Source: a virus. Taken from it: a stretch of 64,000 bases of DNA. The first letter of the stretch is position 1; each line of letters begins with the position of its first letter. Shown here piece by piece: positions 28,232-37,115 of the stretch. The stretch covers positions 1-64,000 of IMG/VR virus record IMGVR_UViG_3300042564_003366; one strand, written 5' to 3'. The position numbers and the translations under genes were made by a program. The notes under the pieces were generated by a model that saw only the letters and a program-made list of their open reading frames with translations, did not search any database and was not told the DNA's origin.

Positions 28232-29125
28232 ATGGCAATTGGAGTATATGGTACAGTTAGACCTAGTGATGTTAGTCCAGAAGATGTTGAAATTATTATG
28301 ATATATTCGCCATCAAGAGACCAAACGGAAACTATTGTTCAAAAAAAATTATCAGCAACGACATTACTAAAACCATATTTTGACGATGTTAATACTCAAG
28401 AGTTATTGGGGGGTTTATATAACTTAACATTACCAGCAGCCGAATTTACTTCAATTGGGTTTTATACATTATATTTAAGACCTGCGCAAATAAGAACTAA
28501 AATAAGCGATTGTGGAATATTAAGTGCGTTACCAAATGTTAAAGGTATCGTTATTAACTTAGATGAAGTACCAGATGATTTTAGAAATAAATTTGAGAAA
28601 GCCCAAGAACTTGTTGGTTATAGGGTGGAGTATTTAAATAATGGGCAAAAAGTCCCTAATTTTTTTAGAATAGTGACATCATCTTTTTTTTGTGAACCTA
28701 TTGTTACAAATGAAACAAATACATCGCAAAAAACAATAAGATATAGATATGTGGAGAATAATACAAATTTAGTATTTTTGACTTTGTCCCCAAGCAACTC
28801 ACCATCTAACAAGACAAATGCTGTACCATTTATTGGGCAGCCTGGACAAAGTATTATTATTTCTAATACATATTTTAATCCTACTACATTAGAGGTTGAG
28901 ATTGCTGAACATGACATATCAACATTAGCTGTTGGGTTATTTGGTAATCAGACTAAATCTGTTGAGGATGGAATATACACTATATATGATAGTGAAAATA
29001 ACATATATAAACAATATAATTTATTTGAAGTTAGAAATGAATTTAATGAATTGCTTTATGAGGTTAGAGAAGACCGAGGTGATGATATTGATATAAGTAA
29101 AAACTTTGATAATATAATAGAATAA
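28232..29125 (+). CDS. Baseplate-region structural protein of unknown function
   Basis: This 297-residue protein starts MAIGVYGTVRPSDVSPEDVE. It is predicted to be mixed alpha/beta with a central VGYRVEYLNNGQKVP and NFFRIV segment. No Cys cluster, membrane helix or catalytic motif is evident. It leads an operon with the gp7/tail-protein-I-like gene, whose ATG overlaps its stop by one base, so stoichiometric assembly with that wedge protein is likely. T4 gp8 occupies a comparable place next to gp7, but I see no sequence proof of homology. Confidence 0.6.
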   Translation: MAIGVYGTVRPSDVSPEDVEIIMIYSPSRDQTETIVQKKLSATTLLKPYFDDVNTQELLGGLYNLTLPAAEFTSIGFYTLYLRPAQIRTKISDCGILSALPNVKGIVINLDEVPDDFRNKFEKAQELVGYRVEYLNNGQKVPNFFRIVTSSFFCEPIVTNETNTSQKTIRYRYVENNTNLVFLTLSPSNSPSNKTNAVPFIGQPGQSIIISNTYFNPTTLEVEIAEHDISTLAVGLFGNQTKSVEDGIYTIYDSENNIYKQYNLFEVRNEFNELLYEVREDRGDDIDISKNFDNIIE

Positions 29126-32100
29126 TGCCAATAATTTATATTAAGAAAAGTCCAGGTAGTGGAATTGGAGTATTTGATAATTTAGTTGGATACCAGCTTG
29201 TACAAGGTGGGGGCTTAACCTATGGAAATTTCCAGTTTACCCCAAGTATAACGGAAAAAACATCACCAAGTTTTTATACAAATTTATTTGATAAGCCGAT
29301 AAATCTTTTGGACTTAGGTATTAGTGATATATCTAATGTAAGAGAAAGCATAACTAATGAATTGAATGTTGTTCCAAATTATGATATATCACAAGTTTTT
29401 AATTTTTCATTATACGGTTCATTATCAAAAAGATTTTCAGTTTCAATAACTAAAATTATAAATTATTTTCCAGCGTCTATTGATGTTAATTTATATGATG
29501 ATAATTTAGTTACTGGTTATACTGCGACAAATATTTCTTATGAATTAGACAGCACAACATTTGATATTGATGTATTGAAAATAAAGAATCCATTTGGTGT
29601 GGATTTTACTAAAAATGCAGCAATTAATATTAGTTCAAACGAAATTAGTGTTAGTAAGTTTAGGGATTTAACAACATACTATAAAGATTATGTTTTAGAC
29701 ATTCAAGGGGAACAATATCCAATAACTATATTAAATCCTACGGATAGTTTAACAAGTGGGGTATTGAATATTACCGTGTCTGGCAACCCATTTAATATTC
29801 TTGTTTATCAAGTAGAACAATCAACAACGCCTTTTATAATTAGACCTAGCGATTTTTTATATAATTTAGTTTTGAAGAGTGATTTTGACGAGGTTGAACA
29901 ATACATGTTAAATACATTAACAAATCCAGTTTACACTATGAACTTACAAGTTCCAGAGGAGAAAGAAGATGGTAGTTTTGTTATTGTTAATTATAGTTTA
30001 AATTGGCCACTAGATGGTAGTTGGAATTTAGATATCTCATCCGAGAGTTTTGATACTTATTTGAATAAACTACAAGAGATTTCTGAGTATTTTGATGGGG
30101 TTAAAACCAACTTGATATCGAGATTTTTTGTTGCTGATTCTTTAAAAGAATTTGATACAAATGACCGTAGAGTTGAAAGTGTTTTACAAATATATGGTCG
30201 TAGTTTTGATGAGGTAAAGAAATTTATTGATTCATTAGGTTATATGAACTCCATTAACTATGTACCTAAAAACGATATTCCTTCACAATTATTGTCTGAT
30301 TTAAGTAAAACATTAGGCTGGGGGGATAACTTTGATTTCTTATATGATAAGTCATTAATCGACTCAATTTTTGGGACAAGTGAAAGCGGCATATATTCTG
30401 CTTATAGCAGAACTCAAACGCCATTGGAATTAAATTATGCTTTTTATAGAAATTTAGTAATAAATTCATTTTACTTATTTAAGTCAAAGGGTACAAGAAG
30501 ACCTATTGAATTTTTAATGAAGTTATTTGGTGTTCCAGATGCAATGATTCAATTTAATGAGCATATTTACTTGGCAGATGGCCCAGTAGATTTAAATAAA
30601 TTTAATAATGCGATAGAAAAATTGGATGGGGGTTTTTATATTGATTCTGATCCTATTTTCACCAATCAAACATATACGATTGAGGGTATTTTATTTACTG
30701 GCTTTACGTCAAATAATGATTCTGTTGTAGTTAATTATAATATAAATGATTATCCTGTTTATACTGCAACTGGTTACCCCAAAAAGGTTAGTAATCCAGA
30801 TTTTTATTTCCAAAAAGGTGCTGGCTGGTATGAACTGACCCCACCTCATAGGAGTTTAGAAATACCAAAGAGAGTAGTTAGTGGGGATACGACAACATAT
30901 AGTTCAGAATTCGAAGGCTTCACATATGGCCAAAAATATTTAGATTTATTCAGAAGGTTTCCATACATGGACGATGGTTTTGGTTTGACTAAAACGATTG
31001 ATAATAAGAAATCTTGGAATGTTCTTGATGTGTTAACTAGAAAATCATTAGATGGTGACTATAACGCATATTATTTCTTAAATACTGAAAGGTTATTATT
31101 AAATGTTAAGAACATTGATTTGTATATAAACCCATCACAAGCAATTGTTTATGATATTTGGTTGAAGTCTGTTGAAAACAACTATCCGATACCACAAGAG
31201 GGGTTAAATTTATCTAATACTGGTTCACCAAATGACCCTAGTGGGGATAGTAAAGATAGTACGAAGATAATTCCTAGCCCCAAGACGAAGACGTTTTTTG
31301 AGTTTCTACAAACATTTTCATCAAATATGATTAATGTTAGAAACCGCTTATACATTACAGATAATAAGACTGGGGGGTACCCTGTTTTGCAATACATATT
31401 TTGGAAATATCTTGAAGCACAACAAATTTCTGGTGCGACAAACAAATATACCTATAATAATTTAATTGAATATGTTAACAATATAAATCCGTATTGGGTT
31501 AAAATTGTTGAACAAATGATTCCTGCTACAACTATATGGAATACAGGTGGTAGGTATGAGAATACCCCTTTTCATCGTCAGAAATATGTATATAAAAGAA
31601 GATTGGGTTGCGTTGTTGGGGAAATACCAAATAAGAAAGTATTGAATCAATATACTGAAATAAATATTTGGTACACATCTGGTGTTGAAATGACAGAAAC
31701 CTATAATGCTTTAATCGAAATGAGGGATACTGTTTTAAGAGATTGTTTCTTAACATACTATAATAATGATATTTCTTTATACGAACAAAATGTAAAAATA
31801 AGAGAGTTTTCTGGTAAAGTTTCCAAAAATAGAACATTTTACGCTTTAAATACTTCTGGTTCGACACAATCAGTTAAGAGTGTTATTAATCTTGTATTCC
31901 AAGATGAGGCTCAAAATGCATACACAGGGGTTGATTTTAATATAAATAACACCCCAACTGACAGATATGTATTAGATATAGCTGATTTAAGAAATGGGAT
32001 TTCAGGTTTTACGAAATCATATTATACTGGAATAATATTTAGAATTAATACAAATAATACAACATCAAGCGACTTTAGAAAGTTACTAGTTGCGATTAAG

Positions 32101-32742
32101 GATGGTGCTGGTAGTTATAGTGGTGAGTTAGGTTTGTCAGATAAAAATCAATTCAGTTATTTATTGGATGTGGATAAAGGATTGTCTTCATTATATTATA
32201 GCAATCTAATTGTATCTGCATTAAATAATATTGGCTTTAACCTACAAAACTGCACACAAAGTAAAACGGTGGTAAATAATTTTAAAGGGTTAAATTTAGC
32301 ATTACCAAAAGAGGATATCATAAATAGTGATATTTTTAATGGTATTTGTCAAAAGAATTTAATAGAAATAATTTCAATACCTAATGAAAAGTTTGTTGAT
32401 ATATTAAGAACTAATATAATGAATGCGAAGGAAACTGCATTAGGTACCTGTGATGATAACAAAGTATTAACAACTTGGTTCTTAGAGTTTAAACTAGGGG
32501 CTAATACATTAATCAGAAGTAGTTTTTATAGTGGTCTTGGTAATACCGATGCTCCAACTGAAGCCATCTGGAATAGCGCATTAACCAATATCTTACCAGA
32601 ATTAATTAGTAATAATATTAACTACCAAGTTCCGACAAACAATCAAGTAACTTTAACGGATTTATTTTGTAAAACAATAAATACGGATAATAAAAAGATG
32701 ACACTTAATATTAGTGTTGATGTAACATTAATTTGTGAATAA
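29125..32742 (+). CDS. Baseplate wedge protein, gp7 / tail protein I-like
   Basis: This 1205-residue protein has, near residues 345-480, the pattern of the phage tail protein I/wedge family. It contains RFFVADSLKEFDTNDRRVES, a SQLLSDLSKTLGWG segment, and FKSKGTRRPIEFLMKLFGVP, which matches the family's KGTRxxIexxLrxfG core. Its length is close to T4 gp7 (1032 residues), the largest wedge protein. The C-terminal half is beta-rich with internal domains and contains DTVLRDCFLTYYNND. It is coupled by one-base overlaps to the genes on both sides, so it may connect the wedge to the fibre network that follows. Confidence 0.72.
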   Translation: MPIIYIKKSPGSGIGVFDNLVGYQLVQGGGLTYGNFQFTPSITEKTSPSFYTNLFDKPINLLDLGISDISNVRESITNELNVVPNYDISQVFNFSLYGSLSKRFSVSITKIINYFPASIDVNLYDDNLVTGYTATNISYELDSTTFDIDVLKIKNPFGVDFTKNAAINISSNEISVSKFRDLTTYYKDYVLDIQGEQYPITILNPTDSLTSGVLNITVSGNPFNILVYQVEQSTTPFIIRPSDFLYNLVLKSDFDEVEQYMLNTLTNPVYTMNLQVPEEKEDGSFVIVNYSLNWPLDGSWNLDISSESFDTYLNKLQEISEYFDGVKTNLISRFFVADSLKEFDTNDRRVESVLQIYGRSFDEVKKFIDSLGYMNSINYVPKNDIPSQLLSDLSKTLGWGDNFDFLYDKSLIDSIFGTSESGIYSAYSRTQTPLELNYAFYRNLVINSFYLFKSKGTRRPIEFLMKLFGVPDAMIQFNEHIYLADGPVDLNKFNNAIEKLDGGFYIDSDPIFTNQTYTIEGILFTGFTSNNDSVVVNYNINDYPVYTATGYPKKVSNPDFYFQKGAGWYELTPPHRSLEIPKRVVSGDTTTYSSEFEGFTYGQKYLDLFRRFPYMDDGFGLTKTIDNKKSWNVLDVLTRKSLDGDYNAYYFLNTERLLLNVKNIDLYINPSQAIVYDIWLKSVENNYPIPQEGLNLSNTGSPNDPSGDSKDSTKIIPSPKTKTFFEFLQTFSSNMINVRNRLYITDNKTGGYPVLQYIFWKYLEAQQISGATNKYTYNNLIEYVNNINPYWVKIVEQMIPATTIWNTGGRYENTPFHRQKYVYKRRLGCVVGEIPNKKVLNQYTEINIWYTSGVEMTETYNALIEMRDTVLRDCFLTYYNNDISLYEQNVKIREFSGKVSKNRTFYALNTSGSTQSVKSVINLVFQDEAQNAYTGVDFNINNTPTDRYVLDIADLRNGISGFTKSYYTGIIFRINTNNTTSSDFRKLLVAIKDGAGSYSGELGLSDKNQFSYLLDVDKGLSSLYYSNLIVSALNNIGFNLQNCTQSKTVVNNFKGLNLALPKEDIINSDIFNGICQKNLIEIISIPNEKFVDILRTNIMNAKETALGTCDDNKVLTTWFLEFKLGANTLIRSSFYSGLGNTDAPTEAIWNSALTNILPELISNNINYQVPTNNQVTLTDLFCKTINTDNKKMTLNISVDVTLICE

Positions 32743-34880
32743 TGGCAGCATTTACTTATAATTTAATTTTAACAGGGGATTGTAGTAATACTAATATTGG
32801 GGCATTTTCTATGACTTTATCTGGGGGAACGCCACCATACTCTGTTCAATTTTCAGCACCATTAGAATCATATGATGTTTCATTAACAACCTCACCTATA
32901 ATTGTAAATAGTCTAAGCGCTAGCACATATTCTGCAAGAATAAATGATTCTTCATTGCCTATTAATACCGAATATTATATTAATATTCCGATATCAAGTG
33001 GGTTCTGTGGGAATATTGTAAATGTTACAAATACAACTTGTGACGCATCTAACGGATCTGTTACTGCTACCACAACATCTTATAACACATCTGTTTATAC
33101 TTATTTATATAGACAAGACAATGTATTGATATCGAGCAAAGGTGCTACAAATAATAATATTATTTACGATAATTTAAGTGGTGGTACATACTATATTTAT
33201 ATTGAAGATATTGGGGGTTGTACTGCAAAAACTGAATCATTTATAATTAAAGAATCTATTGATTTTGATTTTGGTTACTTTGCCGTTAAGAGTTCACCTT
33301 GTTTTTCTGGTGAAACGGGTAAGATATATATAACAGGAGAAACGGGAACGCCACCATATAGTTACTATTGGAGTGTTCCACAAACCGGGAATACGGTAAG
33401 CGGTCTAACCTCTGGTTTATATTCCGTTGAGGTTGTTGATGGTAATAATTGCTCAAAATCAAAAACTATCGAAATTCTTGATGCTAGTGAAATGGGTATT
33501 GTTTCAGTAGTTAATACCCCACCGAGTTGTTTTAATGCGAATGGGGGTATTAGTGTTACCATATCTGGTGGTACTGCGCCATTTTATTATTTATTAGATA
33601 GTGGTTTTGCTGATATTTCATACGAAAATACATTTGTCGCAACTGGATTAACATCTGGGGGGTACACATTAAAAATTACTGATGCTGCCTTATGTGAGGT
33701 AGAAAGTTTAATAACGTTGACATCTGTCAATGGTATGTCATCGGTTGATATTATAGGTATTAATTCATCTTGTTCTAATTCTGGGGGCAGCATTACGATA
33801 AATACTAATGGTGGCGTTGGCCCATTTACATTTGGGTTAATAACACCAAGTGGCAACACAATTACAAATACATCTTCATCTAGTAGTTTCACATTTTCAA
33901 GTTTAAGTGGAGGGACATATACTGCTTATGTTTCTGATTCAACAAGTTGCAATTATAGTGAAGAAATAACTATTATAACAGAAGATAAGTTTACTTTAAG
34001 TTATACGACTACCAATACAACTTGTGGGGATTCAAATGGATCAGTATCAATGCTTATAACGTCAGGCGGTACACCACCATATAATTTTTATTTAGGAAAC
34101 AATTTTGCAGTAATAGGTACCATTTTAACCGCACATACATTTAATAATGTTTCAGTAGGTCAATACTCATTAAGAGTGGTGGATAGTTTGGGTTGTGAAC
34201 AAGTAAAACAAGTTTCTATTAGCCAGAGTAGTGGTATAGAATTTAATTTATATCCAATATCTTGTGAAAGTGGTAATGATGGGTCTATTAACGCTTTTAT
34301 ATCAAAAGGTAAACCTCCATTTACATTTAACTGGAGTAATAATATCCCTAACAACCCACAATCCATTAGTGTTTATAATTTAAGTGGGGGAACATATAGT
34401 TTAAACCTAGTTGATTCAGATGGTTGTAGTTTAACAAAACAAACAAATGTTTCATGTTTTAAAGCATATACTAGCACTCAGACTTATACAATTGATACTG
34501 AACAATTTGTTGTACAACCTATGAGTAGTAATTCATTACTTGATATTTTAAATGATGGATTTAATGACTTAACTTTGGGGAATACATCTTGCTACTTAAA
34601 TACTGCCATATATGAATTAATAATTGATTTGAATCCTATGATGTATAGTGCTAGTACGATATTCTTTACTGGTGATACAAGGACAAAAGTCCCCTCAGAT
34701 TCTGAATATGCTGATGTATTAAAATCAATTATTAAAGATGTGCCAGGTGTTGAAAGTGTTGAATATGACTTGTTCACAAATAAAGTTAAAATTATAGCTG
34801 AACCTAATAATCAACAAATATTATCGCAGGTTTTAACAATAAGATTAAAAATAACATATGATATTATTTGCACATCATGA
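32742..34880 (+). CDS. Virion adhesin-like protein with about seven SprB-type repeats
   Basis: This 712-residue protein is made mostly of tandem repeats of about 75-85 residues. Each has a Cys near its start, then DxSNGSV-like turns, GGTPPYSxxW-like strands, and an (L)SGGTYxxxVxDxxGC ending. This is the pattern of SprB repeats, found in the gliding adhesin SprB and other flavobacterial surface proteins. About seven copies cover residues 1-575. The C-terminal 135 residues form a different, DUF-like alpha/beta domain (DVPGVESVEYDLFTNKVKI). Phage proteins using this fold are probably parts of the fibre network. It overlaps the wedge gene by one base and the next gene by four. Confidence 0.72.
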   Translation: MAAFTYNLILTGDCSNTNIGAFSMTLSGGTPPYSVQFSAPLESYDVSLTTSPIIVNSLSASTYSARINDSSLPINTEYYINIPISSGFCGNIVNVTNTTCDASNGSVTATTTSYNTSVYTYLYRQDNVLISSKGATNNNIIYDNLSGGTYYIYIEDIGGCTAKTESFIIKESIDFDFGYFAVKSSPCFSGETGKIYITGETGTPPYSYYWSVPQTGNTVSGLTSGLYSVEVVDGNNCSKSKTIEILDASEMGIVSVVNTPPSCFNANGGISVTISGGTAPFYYLLDSGFADISYENTFVATGLTSGGYTLKITDAALCEVESLITLTSVNGMSSVDIIGINSSCSNSGGSITINTNGGVGPFTFGLITPSGNTITNTSSSSSFTFSSLSGGTYTAYVSDSTSCNYSEEITIITEDKFTLSYTTTNTTCGDSNGSVSMLITSGGTPPYNFYLGNNFAVIGTILTAHTFNNVSVGQYSLRVVDSLGCEQVKQVSISQSSGIEFNLYPISCESGNDGSINAFISKGKPPFTFNWSNNIPNNPQSISVYNLSGGTYSLNLVDSDGCSLTKQTNVSCFKAYTSTQTYTIDTEQFVVQPMSSNSLLDILNDGFNDLTLGNTSCYLNTAIYELIIDLNPMMYSASTIFFTGDTRTKVPSDSEYADVLKSIIKDVPGVESVEYDLFTNKVKIIAEPNNQQILSQVLTIRLKITYDIICTS

Positions 34881-35140
34881 CAAAAATTGTTTTATCAAAT
34901 TTGGTTGGGTCATACCCTTTGAAGATTTACATATCTGACGTATATGGGGGTAATGAAACGTATCTGGGTCAAGTAAATTCATACTTCAGTGGAACAACTG
35001 AATATAATCTTCCTTTGGTTTTTGCAACTGCGCCACAAGTAACCATAAAAATAATAGATTCATTAAATGAGGCTATTGAGAGGAAATTAAATTGCCAATT
35101 TAATTGTGATTTGATTGTTGACATATCAATTGTAGCATGA
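34877..35140 (+). CDS. Small single-domain beta protein, related to the next gene
   Basis: The ATG at 34877 overlaps the SprB-repeat gene's stop by four bases and gives 87 residues; an upstream in-frame TTG at 34868 is less likely. The core SNLVGSYPLKIYISDVYGG is shared in pattern with the next protein (TDLVGAMPLYIYISDGNG) and with the 52965 protein (NGLTGASPFHIYI), which defines a small paralogous family. The domain looks like a compact SprB/immunoglobulin-like sandwich. It probably caps or decorates a fibre. Confidence 0.62.
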   Translation: MTKIVLSNLVGSYPLKIYISDVYGGNETYLGQVNSYFSGTTEYNLPLVFATAPQVTIKIIDSLNEAIERKLNCQFNCDLIVDISIVA

Positions 35141-35355
35141 ATGTAATAACAATAACTGACTTGGTTGGGGCGATGCCTTTATATATTTACATTTCAGATG
35201 GGAATGGTAATAATAAAACATATATTACAACAATTTATCAATTTTGTTATTCACTTGATGTAGAAGTACCAAGTTTTTTTAATGGTCAAACAACTTTAAT
35301 TATAACAATACAAGATATATATGGTAATGAAACTTTCAAGATAATAAGTTGTTGA
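35137..35355 (+). CDS. Small single-domain beta protein, paralogue of the preceding gene
   Basis: This 72-residue protein overlaps the previous stop by four bases (ATGA). It repeats the pattern TDLVGAMPLYIYISD and ends in a Cys-containing ETFKIISC strand. With the 34877 and 52965 proteins it forms a family defined by the (L)(V/T)GxxPxxIYI core. It is too small to be a fibre itself and is likely a capping or docking domain. The assignment as a real gene rests on overlap coupling and paralogy. Confidence 0.62.
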   Translation: MNVITITDLVGAMPLYIYISDGNGNNKTYITTIYQFCYSLDVEVPSFFNGQTTLIITIQDIYGNETFKIISC

Positions 35356-35359
35356 GTTT

Positions 35360-36463
35360 ATGGCAGTATATAAGTTTATAATATATAATCAAAATCCGAT
35401 ATGTGGTTCAAAATATGAGCAAAATATCAATACAAGTGGTTGTACTACTTTTCTATTAAAATTAAATAACTTATCAACATCAGAGGGACCATTCAATATT
35501 TATATTGATACAATCAATTCAACACCAATATATACAAATATTACCAGAAACCAATTATCCGCTGGCGTTCAATATAGCTTGGAGTGTCCAACGCCATCAG
35601 CAACAATACCATCTACACCATGTATTACAAGAACGCCAACGATAACTCCGACTGTAACAGTTACATCAGGTTTAATACCTACACCACCACCAACACCATC
35701 AATAACAAGAAGTGTTACACCAACAATAACAATAACTCCAAGTATAACAAGAACAATAACTCCAACACCGTCAATAACTCCAAGTATAACAAGAACAATA
35801 ACACCAACACCATCAATAACTCCAACGATAACTCCAACAAATACACCTTCAATTACGCCATCGAACTTGCCATTTTATGCTTATGTATTTGCAGAGCCAC
35901 AAACATATAATAATGGGGTTGAATTAGAAAATTACATGTTAAGTAGTGGTGCAACTTGGGGTGGATACCAATTCTATGGCGTACCAAGTACGATAGACTA
36001 TTCTAACAATTTAAATACATACGCACATTATTCTGGATGGACAAGTAATTCTAATAATTACATAACAAGCCCAACCAATATGTCATCAATAATAAAACAA
36101 TCAAGTGGTACGTCAGTTGATTCATTTGGTTGTACTCAGACCCAATATTCATTTGGTACCATACAGATAACAGAGTCTGATGTTAATCCAAACATTCAAT
36201 ATTTTTATACTATATGGATACCAATCGCTGGTGTTGGAAATAATTTAAATAGTATGATAATTGATGCTGGAACAAGTTTGTGTGGAAATGAATATTTAAA
36301 TAACGGTATTCCAGATGATATAATTTTGCAAAATGTAACCATAACAAGTGGCGCAGTTATACCACCAGGTAATTATAGGGTACTTTGGCTACCTATTTTA
36401 TATTTACCAATAACAATTCCATTATACAATAATATTTATATAAAAGGTGAAATAAAATACTAA
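35360..36463 (+). CDS. Thr/Pro-repeat stalk protein with a C-terminal beta head
   Basis: This 367-residue protein has an N-terminal beta domain (1-75) resembling the small proteins upstream. A low-complexity stalk follows (about 78-170), built of TP(T/S)IT-type units with occasional Arg (for example ITPSITRTITPTPSITP). A C-terminal globular domain (about 172-367) starts with FYAYVFAEPQTYNNG. The stalk is extended and rich in Thr and Pro, a typical O-glycosylation or prolyl-hydroxylation target. The gene lies just before a 2-oxoglutarate dioxygenase gene. It is likely an accessory tail fibre; the C-terminal head may bind a receptor. Confidence 0.68.
   Translation: MAVYKFIIYNQNPICGSKYEQNINTSGCTTFLLKLNNLSTSEGPFNIYIDTINSTPIYTNITRNQLSAGVQYSLECPTPSATIPSTPCITRTPTITPTVTVTSGLIPTPPPTPSITRSVTPTITITPSITRTITPTPSITPSITRTITPTPSITPTITPTNTPSITPSNLPFYAYVFAEPQTYNNGVELENYMLSSGATWGGYQFYGVPSTIDYSNNLNTYAHYSGWTSNSNNYITSPTNMSSIIKQSSGTSVDSFGCTQTQYSFGTIQITESDVNPNIQYFYTIWIPIAGVGNNLNSMIIDAGTSLCGNEYLNNGIPDDIILQNVTITSGAVIPPGNYRVLWLPILYLPITIPLYNNIYIKGEIKY
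35591..35868 (+). repeat. Thr-Pro repeat region within the 35360 gene
   Basis: This is a low-complexity coding repeat based on ACNCC(A/C)(T/A)C(A/N)ATAAC units encoding TPTIT/TPSIT/TRTIT. Related stretches occur at 51205-51655, 53569-53850, 55250-55470, 59601-59812 and 63766-63840. Confidence 0.85.
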
Positions 36464-36468
36464 ATAAT

Positions 36469-37056
36469 ATGGCAATAGGTTTTAAGCAATTTGTTCCAAA
36501 TTTAACAAATTACTACACATTCGCAACAGGATTTTCTGATATTGAATTAGAAGCAATTGAAAAATTAGCAGATAAAATACAATCTGAAAATGCATCTGTT
36601 TTAGGGTCTCCTAATAATGTTAATGATTATAGAAGGAGTACAATTAAATGGCTACCCAATGATGGGGAATATGCTTGGATATATGAGAAATTATTCAATT
36701 ACGCAGAAGAAGCAAATAATGTTATGTGGAAATTCAACATTGGAGACAATTTGGAGAAAATTCAATATACCATATATGATAGTTCAGATGCTGGAATGTA
36801 TGATTGGCATATTGATTGTGGTGATTCGTCACCATCTTGTTTTAGAAAAATATCTATAACAGTGCAACTTACAGGTCCTAATGATTATTCTGGGGGGGAT
36901 TTGATTTTGAAATATGGTAAAAATGATACATTCGTACCAAAAGATAAGGGTCGAGTGGTTATTTTTCCCTCATTTGCATTACATCGTGTTACTCCTGTTG
37001 AATCTGGTACTAGAAAATCTTTGGTTCTTTGGTTAGGTGGCTCATCATATAAATAA
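36469..37056 (+). CDS. Fe(II)/2-oxoglutarate dioxygenase, prolyl-4-hydroxylase-like
   Basis: This 195-residue enzyme is of the type that uses O2 and 2-oxoglutarate to hydroxylate a protein side chain. The metal-binding motif is H114-x-D116 (YDWHIDCGD) and H172 (LHRVTPV), with R182 placed to bind 2-oxoglutarate. The segment SGGDLILKYGKND and the RVVIFPSFALHRV strand match P4Hc/PKHD-type enzymes. It sits between a Thr/Pro-stalk gene and the collagen-like fibre gene, both plausible substrates. No signal peptide is present, so it would act in the host cytoplasm before virion assembly. A small-molecule or DNA/RNA substrate cannot be excluded. Confidence 0.85.
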   Translation: MAIGFKQFVPNLTNYYTFATGFSDIELEAIEKLADKIQSENASVLGSPNNVNDYRRSTIKWLPNDGEYAWIYEKLFNYAEEANNVMWKFNIGDNLEKIQYTIYDSSDAGMYDWHIDCGDSSPSCFRKISITVQLTGPNDYSGGDLILKYGKNDTFVPKDKGRVVIFPSFALHRVTPVESGTRKSLVLWLGGSSYK

Positions 37057-37092
37057 TTATATGGTTATATAAACAAATTTAAATAAAAAAAC

Positions 37093-37108
37093 TATTTATA
37101 TAATAAAA
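37093..37108 (+). promoter_or_regulatory. Candidate late promoter motif before the collagen-like fibre gene
   Basis: TATTTATATAATAAAA; the core (37093-37100) ends 15 bases before the ATG at 37116. It is the cleanest copy in the window. Confidence 0.6.
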
Positions 37109-37115
37109 TAATAAT

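Noticed and set aside
34868-34876. TTG start at 34868 for the small beta protein
   Set aside because: The ATG at 34877 forms an ATGA overlap with the upstream stop, the common coupled arrangement in this window.
35584-35910. Second plus-strand frame through the Thr/Pro stalk of the 35360 gene (Asn/Thr-rich)
   Set aside because: It is a frame-shifted reading of the same repeat and ends with it; the 35360 frame continues into a globular domain.
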